From: Palleronia salina
Lineage (GTDB): Bacteria; Pseudomonadota; Alphaproteobacteria; Rhodobacterales; Rhodobacteraceae
Length of the DNA stretch: 64,000 nucleotides
Reading direction: 5' to 3'
NCBI RefSeq assembly: GCF_900141995.1
Contig: NZ_FQZA01000004.1
Span: forward strand, 1-64,000
The position numbers and the translations under genes were made by a program. How positions within the stretch are numbered: position 1 is the first letter of the stretch; each line of letters starts with the position of its first letter. Positions 26,522-38,520 of the stretch are shown piece by piece. Below the pieces are notes generated by a model, which was not told where the DNA came from, searched no databases, and was given only the letters and a program-made list of their open reading frames with translations.

Positions 26522-28639
26522 CTAGGCGGGCACGCGGGCGGCGCGGACCAGGTCCAGGATCTCGGCGGCGGCCTTGGGGATGTTGGTCCCCGGTCCGAAG
26601 ATCGCGGCCACCCCGGCCTCTTTCAGCGTCTTGTAGTCCTGCGCGGGAATCACCCCGCCGCACACGACGAGAATGTCCTCGGCGCCCTGCGCCCGCAGCG
26701 CGGCGATGAGCTTGGGCGCCAAGGTCAGGTGCCCCGCCGCCTGGGACGAGATGCCGATGACGTGCACGTCGTTGTCCAGCGCGTCCTGCGCGGCCTCTTC
26801 TGGGGTCTGGAACAGCGGGCCCACATCGACGTCGAAGCCGATATCGGCGAAGGCGGTGGCGATGACCTTGGCGCCGCGGTCGTGACCGTCCTGCCCCATC
26901 TTTACGACCAGCATGCGCGGCCGGCGGCCTTCTTCCTCGGCGAAGCGTTCCACGTCCTTCTGGATCTGCGCGAAGCCCGCGTCGCCCTCGTAGGCGGCGC
27001 CGTAGACACCGGCCAGAGTCTTCACCTCGGCGCGGTGCCGGCCGAAGACGCGCTCCATCGCGTCGCTGATCTCGCCCACCGTGGCACGGGCGCGGGCCGC
27101 CTCGACGGCCAGCTCCAACAGGTTCCCGTCGCCCTTCGCGCCTTCTTCCAGCGCGGCCAGCGCGGCGTCGCAGGCGGCCTGGTCCCGCTCGCCGCGGATC
27201 CTGTCCAGCCGCTTCATCTGGCTGGTGCGCACGCCCGCGTTGTCGACCACGCGGATGTCCAGGTCGTCTTCCTTCTCGAGCCGGAACTTGTTGACCCCGA
27301 CGATGACCTCTTCGCCGCGGTCGATGCGGGCCTGCTTGCGTGCGGCGGCTTCCTCGATCCGGAGCTTGGGCATCCCGGATTCCACCGCGCGGGTCATGCC
27401 GCCCAGCTCGTCCACCTCGGCGATCAGCTTGCGTGCCTCGTCGATCAGGTCGGCGGTCAGTTTCTCGACGTAGTAGCTGCCCGCCAGCGGGTCGACCACG
27501 TTGGTCACGCCCGTCTCGTTCTGGAGGATCAGCTGCGTGTTGCGCGCGATACGGGACGAGAAATCCGTAGGCAGGGCAATGGCTTCGTCGAAGGAGTTCG
27601 TGTGCAGCGACTGGGTGCCGCCCAGCACCGCGCTCATCGCCTCGTAGGCGGTGCGCACGATGTTGTTGTAGGGGTCCTGCTCGGCCAGCGACACGCCGCT
27701 GGTCTGGCAATGGGTGCGCAGCATCTTCGACCGGTCGTCCTGCGCGCCCATCTCGGTCATGATCTCGTGCCACAGGAAGCGCGCGGCGCGCAGCTTGGCG
27801 GCTTCCATGAAGAAATTCATGCCGATGGCGAAGAAGAAGCTCAGCCGCCCGGCGAACTTGTCCACGTTCATGCCGCGCTCCTTGGCGACGCGGACGTATT
27901 CCTTGCCGTCGGCGAGGGTGAAGGCCAGCTCCTGCACCAGGTTCGCGCCGGCCTCCTGCATGTGGTAGCCCGAGATGCTGATCGAGTTGAAGCGCGGCAT
28001 CTCTTTGCTTGTGTAATCAATGATATCCGCGACGATCCTCATGCTGGGTGCCGGCGGGTAGATATAGGTGTTGCGGACCATGAACTCCTTCAGGATGTCG
28101 TTCTGGATGGTCCCCGAAAGCTGCGCGCGGTCCACGCCCTGCTCTTCGCCCGCGACGATGAAGCTGGCCAGCACCGGGATCACCGCGCCGTTCATGGTCA
28201 TGGACACCGAAATGTCCTGTAGCGGAATGCCGTCGAAGAGGATCTTCATGTCCTCGACGCTGTCGATGGCCACGCCCGCCTTGCCCACGTCGCCCTCGAC
28301 GCGGGGGTGGTCGCTGTCATAGCCCCGATGGGTCGCCAGATCGAACGCCACGCTGACGCCCTGCTGGCCCGCGTCGAGCGCCCGGCGATAGAAGGCGTTG
28401 CTTTCCTCGGCGGTGGAGAAGCCCGCGTATTGCCGGATGGTCCAGGGGCGCCCGGCATACATGGTGGCCTTGGGGCCGCGCGTGAACGGCGCCTCGCCCG
28501 GCATGGAGCCCATGTGGTCGAAGCTTTCGCCCGGCCCGTGGACCGGCGCGATGTCGATGCCCTCGGCCGTGTGCCAGGTCAGATCCTCCACCGACTTGCC
28601 ACGGAGTTCCTTGGCGGCGCGGCTCTTCCAGTCATCCAT
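26522..28639 (-). CDS. scpA: Methylmalonyl-CoA mutase
   Basis: A 705-residue single-chain adenosylcobalamin enzyme interconverting (R)-methylmalonyl-CoA and succinyl-CoA. The catalytic barrel shows [28 protein letters not shown] and [10 protein letters not shown]. The C-terminal B12 domain has the DxHxxG motif GQDGHDRG with the cobalt-ligand His at about 586, plus GGVIPAQDY. The ATG at 28639 precedes the conserved [13 protein letters not shown] start. It completes the propionyl-CoA route with pccA and pccB downstream in the window. DUF4174 is divergent on the other side. Confidence 0.96.
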   Translation of the reverse strand: MDDWKSRAAKELRGKSVEDLTWHTAEGIDIAPVHGPGESFDHMGSMPGEAPFTRGPKATMYAGRPWTIRQYAGFSTAEESNAFYRRALDAGQQGVSVAFDLATHRGYDSDHPRVEGDVGKAGVAIDSVEDMKILFDGIPLQDISVSMTMNGAVIPVLASFIVAGEEQGVDRAQLSGTIQNDILKEFMVRNTYIYPPAPSMRIVADIIDYTSKEMPRFNSISISGYHMQEAGANLVQELAFTLADGKEYVRVAKERGMNVDKFAGRLSFFFAIGMNFFMEAAKLRAARFLWHEIMTEMGAQDDRSKMLRTHCQTSGVSLAEQDPYNNIVRTAYEAMSAVLGGTQSLHTNSFDEAIALPTDFSSRIARNTQLILQNETGVTNVVDPLAGSYYVEKLTADLIDEARKLIAEVDELGGMTRAVESGMPKLRIEEAAARKQARIDRGEEVIVGVNKFRLEKEDDLDIRVVDNAGVRTSQMKRLDRIRGERDQAACDAALAALEEGAKGDGNLLELAVEAARARATVGEISDAMERVFGRHRAEVKTLAGVYGAAYEGDAGFAQIQKDVERFAEEEGRRPRMLVVKMGQDGHDRGAKVIATAFADIGFDVDVGPLFQTPEEAAQDALDNDVHVIGISSQAAGHLTLAPKLIAALRAQGAEDILVVCGGVIPAQDYKTLKEAGVAAIFGPGTNIPKAAAEILDLVRAARVPA

Positions 28640-28740
28640 GGCGGGTGATCCTTCCTGTCTTCGCGGCGTCGCTCTCAAAAGGCTGTGCGATGGTGCCGCA
28701 GGTCTTCGTATTCGCGCGATTGCTGCCTATATTCAAGATC

Positions 28741-29259
28741 ATGAGACCAAGCCCCCTCCGCGCCGTCGTGTTGTCTGTAATGGCCCTTTTGCCCGCTGTC
28801 CCCCTGTTAGCGCAGGAAGCGGAGACAGCGGCCGCCCAAACCGTCGAGGTGCCCGTGCTGGAAGAACCCGTGGACCGCTGGCGCGAGGACCCGAAGGTGA
28901 CCTTCGACGCGGCCGAGGTGTCGCTGGAGGATTTCCGCTGGATCGCGCGCCCCGTGGTCGTGTTCGCCGACAGTGAATTCGATCCGGCCTTCCAGGAACA
29001 GATCGACCTTCTGGCAGGCCGTGCCGACCAGCTGGCCGAGCGCGACGTGGTGGTCATCACCGACACCGACCCGGACGCGCGGTCGGACCTTCGTCTGAAG
29101 CTGCGCCCCCGCGGCTTCATGCTGGCCCTGATCGGCAAGGACGGGATGGTGAAGCTGCGCAAGCCCTTCCCGTGGGACGTGCGCGAACTGAGCCGCTCCA
29201 TCGACAAGATGCCCATGCGCCGCCAGGAAATTCGCGAACGGCAGAACGCCAACCAGTAG
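28741..29259 (+). CDS. Exported DUF4174-family protein
   Basis: A 172-residue protein with a signal peptide (about 1-26, ending LLAQ) and a C-terminal DUF4174 domain (about 70-160; RPVVVFADSEFDPAFQEQIDLL, ERDVVVITDTDP, RGFMLALIGKDGMVKLR), a thioredoxin-like fold without the CxxC pair. Function unknown. The ATG at 28741 has no ribosome binding site and a TATATT hexamer ends eight bases before it, which fits leaderless translation. It is divergent from methylmalonyl-CoA mutase and convergent with pccA. Confidence 0.82.
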   Translation: MRPSPLRAVVLSVMALLPAVPLLAQEAETAAAQTVEVPVLEEPVDRWREDPKVTFDAAEVSLEDFRWIARPVVVFADSEFDPAFQEQIDLLAGRADQLAERDVVVITDTDPDARSDLRLKLRPRGFMLALIGKDGMVKLRKPFPWDVRELSRSIDKMPMRRQEIRERQNANQ

Positions 29260-29346
29260 GCCGGACCGGGCTGCTACTGCCCGCCCCAGCCTATCCGGCA
29301 TCCGTGGCGTAGCGCCCCGCCGCTGGGCAGGGCGTCACGAAGGCGA

Positions 29347-31347
<2,001 letters not shown>

Positions 31348-31369
31348 CGTCACTGGTCCCCGGGCACGA

Positions 31370-31546
31370 TCAGTAGGCGCACATCTGCGGCACGACACCC
31401 TTGCAAGGGTCGCCGCGCTCGTATTCCGGTCCGGTGCCGCTGTTGGCCGAGACCGCGACACCGCCATCCGAGATACCCGGGCCCGAGGGCGCTCCGCATC
31501 CCGCAAGCAGAAGCGCCAAGGCCCCTGCTCCCATAAAATGCCGCAT
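31370..31546 (-). CDS. Small lipoprotein upstream of pccA
   Basis: A 58-residue lipoprotein with lipobox LLAGC (lipidated Cys about 17) and a short mature part ending DPCKGVVPQMCAY with two further Cys that could form a disulfide. It has a strong ribosome binding site (GGGGAGGG) and only 22 bases to pccA, so it is probably co-transcribed. Similar small genes sit between pccB and pccA in other Roseobacters; function unknown. Confidence 0.75.
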   Translation of the reverse strand: MRHFMGAGALALLLAGCGAPSGPGISDGGVAVSANSGTGPEYERGDPCKGVVPQMCAY

Positions 31547-31653
31547 CACGTCCCTCCCCTTTCGCCTTTGTTCCGTTCCAGATGCCATGGCCGGCAGCAA
31601 AAGAACAATGGGCCTTGTGTAGGGGGACCGGCGAAGAGCGCGGGGCGTGACAC

Positions 31654-31691
31654 AAAAAAGGCGGCGCCGGTCCGTGAGAACCGACGCCGCC
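31654..31691 (-). terminator. Terminator after the 62-residue lipoprotein gene
   Basis: In the minus-strand direction GGCGGCGTCGGT folds back on ACCGGCGCCGCC around a short loop (one mismatch) and is followed by six T residues, 28 bases after the stop codon at 31719. This separates the upstream small genes from the lipoprotein-pccA pair. Confidence 0.82.
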
Positions 31692-31718
31692 CGTTGTTGA
31701 AAGTGCTGGCCGCCAGGC

Positions 31719-31907
31719 TCAGATGTCGTCCGACACCGCGCCTGCGGCGGCGCCCAGCGCGGCGCCCGTGATGGGATCGCCGGACACGACCTCGCCGGCG
31801 ACGGCGCCACCCACGGCGCCCGTTCCGGCGCGTTCCAGGTCGGTGTTGCCGCAAGCGGCAAGGGCGGCGAAGGCGCCGACGGCAGCGATGCGAAGGGTCA
31901 GGGTCAT
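31719..31907 (-). CDS. Small glycine-zipper lipoprotein
   Basis: A 62-residue lipoprotein: signal with lipobox AAC (Cys about 19), then a mature part with Gly/Ala zipper repeats (GTGAVGGAVAGEVVSGDPITGAALGAAAGAV) of the OsmB/YMGG kind that packs in membranes. The gene is bounded by terminators on both sides, so it is transcribed on its own. A similar zipper lipoprotein is encoded at 46227. Confidence 0.8.
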   Translation of the reverse strand: MTLTLRIAAVGAFAALAACGNTDLERAGTGAVGGAVAGEVVSGDPITGAALGAAAGAVSDDI

Positions 31908-31980
31908 GGGGCGTATCCTTTTGAAATCCTAATCTTGGCGCCCCAACGCAAAGCCCCCGCCGTCGTTCCTTGCCCGGCCC

Positions 31981-32016
31981 CAAGAAAAATGGCCCGACCG
32001 GGGACAGGTCGGGCCA
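31981..32016 (-). terminator. Strong minus-strand terminator
   Basis: In the minus-strand direction a perfect ten-bp stem TGGCCCGACC/GGTCGGGCCA with a seven-base loop is followed by TTTTTCTT. It lies 175 bases beyond the nearest upstream stop (32191), so the transcript it ends has a long 3' tail or includes an unannotated small RNA between 32017 and 32190. Confidence 0.85.
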
Positions 32017-32190
32017 AAGGAAGGGTAACGGTTTTGACAACTGCCGAGACGGTGTGCTGCAGCGCCCCGGCATGCATAGCTTTGACGACGGATTCGCCCC
32101 ACGCCTACGCCTGTTTCGACACGTCCCCGAGATGCGCCTGAATCTGCCGACGGGCGACGGGGACCAAGCAGATTCCCGCTTACCGCTAGG

Positions 32191-32565
32191 TCAATCCTGC
32201 GGTCCGTTCTCGCGCAAGCCGGGGAAGCTTGCGTCGATCCGCGCAGGGTCCAACCGGAGCAGCGCCTCGTAGCTTTCGGGGTCGAACGGATCCTCGGCGG
32301 CCACGACCTCGCGCTCGAAAAGCCAGCTCAGACGCCCCCCGTCGAGATTGCCGCGCTCGAACGGCGCGTCGCCGAAATAATCCCACAGCGCCCACAGGAA
32401 CCACGCATCGGCGCGCCGGTCGGCGGGCCGACGGTCGGCGTAGCGGTCTCGCCGGATCAGCCTGGTCGCGCCCTTGGGATTCGCACGGCGCAGCGTGAAC
32501 TGGAAATCGGTGCCCGGCAGGCGGCTGGGAAAGCCGCGATGCTTGGTCATGGGAGGCAGCGCCAT
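32191..32565 (-). CDS. Conserved-looking cytoplasmic protein, unknown function
   Basis: A 124-residue protein without a signal peptide. The first 55 residues are basic (TKHRGFPSRLPGTDF, KGATRLIRRDRYADRR); the centre has an aromatic motif ADAWFLWALWDYFGDAPFERG and the end is acidic. I do not recognise a family. Codon choice and G+C resemble its neighbours, and no competing frame is better. The ATG at 32565 is taken over a Met five codons later because only it has a GA-rich stretch upstream. It lies between two terminators. Confidence 0.6.
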   Translation of the reverse strand: MALPPMTKHRGFPSRLPGTDFQFTLRRANPKGATRLIRRDRYADRRPADRRADAWFLWALWDYFGDAPFERGNLDGGRLSWLFEREVVAAEDPFDPESYEALLRLDPARIDASFPGLRENGPQD

Positions 32566-32584
32566 GGCGTCTTTCGGTCCTTCT

Positions 32585-32620
32585 GAAACGCGAAACGGGC
32601 GGGGTCATCGCCCGCCCGTT
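32585..32620 (-). terminator. Terminator after the 44-residue lipoprotein gene
   Basis: A ten-bp perfect stem (AACGGGCGGG at 32594-32603 with its complement at 32611-32620) is followed on the minus strand by TTTCGCGTTTC. The T-tract is interrupted, so termination may be partial and the next gene downstream could be reached by read-through. Confidence 0.65.
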
Positions 32621-32642
32621 CGCCGATCGACTGAGCGTCGTA

Positions 32643-32777
32643 TCAGTACTTGGAGTAGGTCGGCTCGGCCACGACGGGCGCGGGCTCGACGAAGACGGGC
32701 TCGGGCTCGGGCTGGCTGCACGCACCCAGGAACGCCGCGACCGACAGACCCAGGGTGATTTTCACTGCTTTGGACAT
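32643..32777 (-). CDS. Very small lipoprotein, Pro/Glu/Val-rich
   Basis: A 44-residue lipoprotein: signal MSKAVKITLGLSVAAFLGAC with lipobox LGAC (Cys 20), and a 24-residue mature part rich in Pro, Glu and Val (PEPEPVFVEPAPVV) ending YSKY. GGAGACAG precedes the ATG and a TGC-TATAAC extended -10 lies about 70 bases upstream. The extended proline-rich tail may bridge envelope layers; function unknown. Confidence 0.75.
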   Translation of the reverse strand: MSKAVKITLGLSVAAFLGACSQPEPEPVFVEPAPVVAEPTYSKY

Positions 32778-32844
32778 CACTGTCTCCTTGGTTGTTCCGT
32801 AGGGCCTTCTTTTGCGCACTCCACGCCACGCAGGCCCCAAACGC

Positions 32845-32853
32845 GTTATAGCA
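32845..32853 (-). promoter_or_regulatory. Extended -10 promoter element of the 44-residue lipoprotein gene
   Basis: On the minus strand TGC-TATAAC forms an extended -10 with one mismatch to TATAAT. No convincing -35 is seen at 17 bases, as is allowed for extended -10 promoters. The start would be near 32838, giving a 60-base leader. Confidence 0.4.
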
Positions 32854-32914
32854 CGCAACTTACCGTGGTCCCGCGCAATTGCAAACCGACGGCGGATCGT
32901 CGCGCGGCTGCGGC

Positions 32915-33313
32915 CTAAAAGCCATCCCAGACGCAGGCGGTTCCCTCGGGGCGGTAGACCTCGAAGAACTGGACGATGTCCGGCACGGTCTCGCCGAAAT
33001 CGATCTGCCGCTCGGACAGGCTGATCACCACGTGATTCGGCGCAGGGCCGAGGTTGGGCAGTCGCGGCAGCGCGTACGAGGTGCACAGATGCATCATGTC
33101 GGCCTCGGCGACCTCGAAGGTCACGCCGCGCGCCAGGTCCGGCGCCACGAAGCGGAACCGATAGGCCAGGCCCAGCCCCGGGGCGTCGCGGATCACCTCG
33201 TGGAACTCGACGGGCTGGCCCGAGGGCACCTGCACCTGTTCGGCCCGGGCGGCGGGCGGAAGCAGGAGCGCGAAACAGGCGGCGGGAATCAGCAGGCGCA
33301 TGGCAAACGTCAT
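32915..33313 (-). CDS. Exported DUF6497-type protein
   Basis: A 132-residue protein with a signal peptide (about 1-24, ending AARA) and a domain I recall as DUF6497 of Rhodobacterales (VQVPSGQPVEFHEVIRD, YRFRFVAPDLARG, ADMMHLCTSYALPRL, VISLSERQIDFGETVPD, TACVWDGF). Two conserved Cys (in HLCTSY and ACVW) could pair in the periplasm. Function unknown. The start at 33313 has GGA upstream; 33301 and 33328 are alternatives. It follows pccB on the same strand with a nine-bp hairpin between them and no T-tract. Confidence 0.78.
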   Translation of the reverse strand: MTFAMRLLIPAACFALLLPPAARAEQVQVPSGQPVEFHEVIRDAPGLGLAYRFRFVAPDLARGVTFEVAEADMMHLCTSYALPRLPNLGPAPNHVVISLSERQIDFGETVPDIVQFFEVYRPEGTACVWDGF

Positions 33314-33379
33314 TTGAAATTCATCCAACGCTAGGAGGGCGGGAACCGCTCGATCAAGCCCCCCGCCCTCACGGCTGCG

Positions 33380-34912
<1,533 letters not shown>

Positions 34913-34946
34913 CGGCCGGTCCCTCGCCCATCGTCTTGGTGTTTTG

Positions 34947-34965
34947 CCGCACAGTAGGTGTGCGG
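34947..34965. promoter_or_regulatory. Inverted repeat upstream of pccB
   Basis: CCGCACA-GTAGG-TGTGCGG: seven-base perfect arms around five bases, 35-53 bases before the pccB ATG. It could be a regulator site for propionate genes or a leader hairpin. It does not resemble the TTTGCAAA motif that I recall for PccR-type regulators. Confidence 0.35.
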
Positions 34966-35067
34966 GGCATGGGTTGGAAGGAAAAACGCGGATCCGAAGG
35001 GCAGCGGCGGGATTAGTCAGACAAGCATAGCATCGACGCCATCCCCGCCAAGGTCTAAGTCCCTCGC

Positions 35068-36315
35068 ATGAATACAGTGTCTCCCGTCCGCTTCCTCGAC
35101 CGCACCACCCCGCCGCACGTCGTCACGATGATCCTGCTGACGTCGCTGGGCGCGCTGTCGATGAACCTGTTCCTGCCGTCTCTCCCGACGATGACGGAGT
35201 TCTTCGCGACCGAGTACAGCGTGATCCAGATCGCGGTGGCCGGTTACCTGGGCGTCTCGGCCTTCCTGCAGCTGGTGATTGGCCCGCTGTCGGACAAGTT
35301 CGGGCGCCGCTCGGTGATGATGGGGGCGCTGGTGATCTTCATCGCGGCCTCGATCGGCTGCGCCCTGTCGACCACGATCGAGGTCTTCCTGGCCTTCCGG
35401 CTGGTACAGGCGGCCATCGTGGCCGGCATGATCCTGCCCCGCGCGGCCATCCGCGACATGTTCTCCGAGGCGCGGGCCGCGTCGATGATCGGCTGGGTGA
35501 CCATGGGCATGGCCGTGGCGCCGATGATCGCGCCCGCCTTCGGTGGCGCGCTCGACGGCCTGTTCGGATGGCAGGCGAATTTCTGGGCGCTGGTGATCCT
35601 CGGCGTGCTCGCGCTGGCGCTGGCCTGGGCCGACATGGGCGAAACCGCCGCGGCGTCGACCGAGTCGCTGTTCCAGCAAGTCGGCCACTACCCCGAGCTG
35701 CTGCTCAGCCCGCGCTTCTGGGGCTATGCCCTGACCGCGGCCTTCGCCTCGGGCGCGTTCTTCGCCTATCTGGGCGGCGCGCCCTATGTCGGGTCCGAGG
35801 TCTACGGCCTCGACCCCTTCGCGCTGGGCATCTTCTTCGGCGCGCCGGCGGTCGGGTACATGGTCGGCAACGGGATCTCGGGGCAGTACTCCTCCCGGTT
35901 CGGCGTCATTCCCATGATCACCTTCGGCACGATCATCACGCTGGCGGGCCTTGGCACGGGGCTGATCGTGGACCTGATCGGTATCCGCAACCACGTCACC
36001 TTCTTCTCGTTCATGGTCTTCGTGGGCCTGGGCAACGGCCTGGTGATCCCGAACTCCATGGCCGGGATGCTGTCGGTGCGGCCGCGGCTGGCGGGCACGG
36101 CGTCGGGGCTGGGCGGCGCGATCATGATCGGCGGCGGCGCGGCCCTGTCGACGCTGGCGGGAATCGTCCTGCAGGCGGGCGACGGCGCGGCGCCGCTTTT
36201 GTGGCTGATGACGCTGACCTCGGCCGGATCCGTCGCCGCGATCTTCTACGTGATCCACCGCGAACGCCTGCGCCGCGCCGAAACCCCCGAGGCCGAGGCC
36301 GAACCGGCCGAGTGA
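35068..36315 (+). CDS. Bcr/CflA-type MFS multidrug efflux protein
   Basis: A 415-residue transporter with twelve predicted helices. The DHA1 motif A lies between helices 2 and 3 ([16 protein letters not shown]), preceded by the Bcr/CflA signature [27 protein letters not shown]. Motif C-like glycines occur in [23 protein letters not shown]. Family members export drugs such as bicyclomycin and sulfonamides or cysteine; the substrate here is unknown. It is read from a region shared with pccB, divergently, and its stop is eight bases from the convergent hemerythrin stop. Confidence 0.9.
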   Translation: MNTVSPVRFLDRTTPPHVVTMILLTSLGALSMNLFLPSLPTMTEFFATEYSVIQIAVAGYLGVSAFLQLVIGPLSDKFGRRSVMMGALVIFIAASIGCALSTTIEVFLAFRLVQAAIVAGMILPRAAIRDMFSEARAASMIGWVTMGMAVAPMIAPAFGGALDGLFGWQANFWALVILGVLALALAWADMGETAAASTESLFQQVGHYPELLLSPRFWGYALTAAFASGAFFAYLGGAPYVGSEVYGLDPFALGIFFGAPAVGYMVGNGISGQYSSRFGVIPMITFGTIITLAGLGTGLIVDLIGIRNHVTFFSFMVFVGLGNGLVIPNSMAGMLSVRPRLAGTASGLGGAIMIGGGAALSTLAGIVLQAGDGAAPLLWLMTLTSAGSVAAIFYVIHRERLRRAETPEAEAEPAE

Positions 36316-36322
36316 TACGGGG

Positions 36323-36886
36323 TCAGTGGATCTCGGGCGCGTAGGTCAGGATCACGGGCACGACCAGATCTTCCTCGTCCGTCAGGTGGCGGTCGAGGAA
36401 GCCGTCGAAGTCGCCCAGCTGTCGCTCGAGCGCGCCGGCCCCCGCCTTGGGATCGTCCCCGGACAGCCCGCGCAGCATTGTGTTGGTGCCGCCGGCCAGC
36501 GCGTTCAGGTGGCCGTCCAGCGCGTGGTGATCGGCATCCAGCAGCTTGAATCCCCGCTCCAGCCGCGCGTCGAGCCCCTCGAGCACGGGGAAGTAATGAT
36601 GATCCTCGATGCTGTGATGGCCGTGAAGCTCCTGCAGGAAGAACTGCGCCATGCGCGCCGTCTCGCGCCCGTAGCGTTCGGGCGCCACCTGCCCGTCCAG
36701 GAAGGCCCGCGTACAGCCCTGCAAGCGGTCCAGCACGTCGCGGAACATCACGTGGCGGTCCAGCCAGAACCGGGTCAGCGGGCTGAAGTTGGGGTGCGCC
36801 TCCCACGTGCCGCGGGGCAGTTTCTCAACCAGCACCCGCAGCGCGTCCGGCAAACCGTCGCGACGCCCCAATCCAAGATCATCCAT
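36323..36886 (-). CDS. Hemerythrin HHE-domain protein
   Basis: A 187-residue cytoplasmic protein with a four-helix hemerythrin-like HHE domain. Candidate iron ligands are in ELHGHHSIEDHHYFP, LLDADHHALDGH and DRHLTDEEDLVVPV. Such proteins bind a di-iron centre and sense or buffer oxygen, NO or iron. The ATG at 36886 precedes DDLGLGRRDGLP. It is divergent from choX with 147 bases between starts and no obvious functional tie to choline uptake. Confidence 0.85.
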   Translation of the reverse strand: MDDLGLGRRDGLPDALRVLVEKLPRGTWEAHPNFSPLTRFWLDRHVMFRDVLDRLQGCTRAFLDGQVAPERYGRETARMAQFFLQELHGHHSIEDHHYFPVLEGLDARLERGFKLLDADHHALDGHLNALAGGTNTMLRGLSGDDPKAGAGALERQLGDFDGFLDRHLTDEEDLVVPVILTYAPEIH

Positions 36887-36916
36887 CACCGCACCTGTCC
36901 TGACCACGGGGCCGCG

Positions 36917-36945
36917 TTGACCCCCAACGGGCGACCACTTAGGCT
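36917..36945 (+). promoter_or_regulatory. Candidate sigma-70 promoter of choX
   Basis: TTGACC (36917-36922), 17 bases, TAGGCT (36940-36945). The -35 matches the consensus at five of six bases and the -10 is weak. A start near 36952 leaves a leader of about 80 bases before choX. No BetI-like operator was recognised. Confidence 0.4.
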
Positions 36946-37033
36946 TCGCGCCAATGCACAACAAGGCCGCTTCCACCATTGCGCTGCCCAGACGGGACGC
37001 GCCGGGCGGCCGCGAACCAAACGGGAGATCAAG

Positions 37034-37954
37034 ATGAAGACCACCCTGTCGATACTGGCGCTGGCCGCCTCCACCACCACCGCCTTCGCCAATTGCGAAA
37101 GCGTCACCTTCTCGGACGTGGGCTGGACCGACATCACCGCCACGACCGCCGCGACCACCGTCGTGCTGGAGGCGCTGGGCTACGACACCGAGATCAAGGT
37201 CCTGTCGGTGCCGGTCACCTACACCTCGATGGCCGAGGGCGACGTTCAGGTGTTCCTGGGCAACTGGATGCCCACAATGGAAAACGACATCGCCCCCTAC
37301 CGCGAGGAAGGCACGGTCGAGACCGTGCGCGCCAACCTCGAAGGCGCCAAGTACACGCTGGCCACCAATGCCGCCGGCGCGGCGCTGGGCATCGACAGCT
37401 TCGGCGCCATCGCCGAGCATGCCGACGCCCTGGACGGCGAGATCTACGGCATCGAGCCGGGCAATGACGGCAACCGCCTGATCCAGACGATGATCGACGA
37501 AGACGCGTTCGGTCTCTCGGAGTTCGAGGTCGTCGAATCGTCCGAGCAGGGAATGCTGGCCCAGGTCGAGCGGGCGACCCGCCGCGACCAGCCCGTCGTC
37601 TTCCTCGGCTGGGAGCCGCACCCGATGAACGCCCAGTTCGACATGACCTACCTGACGGGCGGCGACGATTATTTCGGCCCCGACCTGGGCGGCGCGACCG
37701 TCTACACCAACGTCACCGCCGGCTTCGCCGACGAATGCCCGAACGTGGCCGCGCTCCTGAACAATCTCGAGTTCACGCTCGAGATGGAGAACGAGATCAT
37801 GGGCGCGATCCTGAACGACGGGACCGAGGCGTCCGAGGCCGCGACCGCCTGGCTCACCGAGAATCCCGGCATCCTCGAAGGCTGGTTGGACGGCGTCACC
37901 ACGCAGGGCGGCGAGCCGGGCCTGCCCGCCGTGCAGGCCGCGCTGGGGCTGTAA
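37034..37954 (+). CDS. choX: Choline/betaine ABC transporter periplasmic binding protein
   Basis: A 306-residue exported binding protein of the ChoX/ProX (OpuAC) family. The signal peptide ends TTTAFA (residue 19). The mature protein starts NCESVTFSDVGWTDITATTA, typical of choline-binding ChoX, with ligand-box aromatics in FLGNWMPTMEND and FLGWEPHPMN and Asp-rich GGDDYFGPDLG. Alphaproteobacterial cho operons normally read choX-choW-choV; here the permease and ATPase genes begin 2.3 kb further on. The ATG at 37034 has GGGAGATC upstream. Confidence 0.9.
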   Translation: MKTTLSILALAASTTTAFANCESVTFSDVGWTDITATTAATTVVLEALGYDTEIKVLSVPVTYTSMAEGDVQVFLGNWMPTMENDIAPYREEGTVETVRANLEGAKYTLATNAAGAALGIDSFGAIAEHADALDGEIYGIEPGNDGNRLIQTMIDEDAFGLSEFEVVESSEQGMLAQVERATRRDQPVVFLGWEPHPMNAQFDMTYLTGGDDYFGPDLGGATVYTNVTAGFADECPNVAALLNNLEFTLEMENEIMGAILNDGTEASEAATAWLTENPGILEGWLDGVTTQGGEPGLPAVQAALGL

Positions 37955-37977
37955 CCACACCGGCCGGGGGCCGCGAC

Positions 37978-38520
37978 ATGCGCATCTTCGTGGCCCTCGA
38001 CCTGCCCGACGACCTGACGGCCGCCCTGAGCCGGGTGCAGGACAGGCTGATCGTCGGCCGCCCGGTGGACGAGGACGACTTTCACCTGACGCTGGCCTTC
38101 GTGCCGAAGGTCAGCATCCCCCAGCTCGACGACCTGGCGCTCGATCTCGAAATGCTGGTGCCGCCGCCGGTGGCATTACGGGTGACGGGCCTCGACACGT
38201 TCGGCGCCGCGCATCCCCGCAGCCTGCACGCCGTCGTGGCGCCCGACCCGGCCCTGCTGGCATTGCAAGCCAAGGTCGCCACGCTGGTCCGCCGGGCCGG
38301 CATCGACCTGCCCCACCGCAAGTTCGTGCCCCACGTCACGCTGGCGCGGTTCCCGAGCACGATTGCGCCCGAGGATCACGCACGGCTGGGCCGGTTCCTG
38401 TCGGCGCATGGCGGCTTCACCCATCCGCCGGTGCCCGCGGCAGGCCTGACGCTGTATCAATCCACACTGCGCGACGACGGCCCGGTCTACGACGCGCTGC
38501 AAAGCCATGCGCTGGGCTAG
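37978..38520 (+). CDS. thpR: RNA 2',3'-cyclic phosphodiesterase
   Basis: A 180-residue 2H phosphoesterase of the ThpR/LigT type that opens 2',3'-cyclic phosphates on RNA. Both catalytic HxTL motifs are present, FHLTL (His 36) and PHVTL (His 119), with the family start RIFVALDLP. It follows choX by 23 bases on the same strand and overlaps the next gene by 14 bases. There is no obvious link to choline transport; co-transcription is likely from spacing. Confidence 0.92.
   Translation: MRIFVALDLPDDLTAALSRVQDRLIVGRPVDEDDFHLTLAFVPKVSIPQLDDLALDLEMLVPPPVALRVTGLDTFGAAHPRSLHAVVAPDPALLALQAKVATLVRRAGIDLPHRKFVPHVTLARFPSTIAPEDHARLGRFLSAHGGFTHPPVPAAGLTLYQSTLRDDGPVYDALQSHALG

Noticed and set aside
36917-37033. 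BetI operator in front of choX
   Set aside because: I could not find a BetI-like inverted repeat by eye. Only a plausible sigma-70 promoter was seen.
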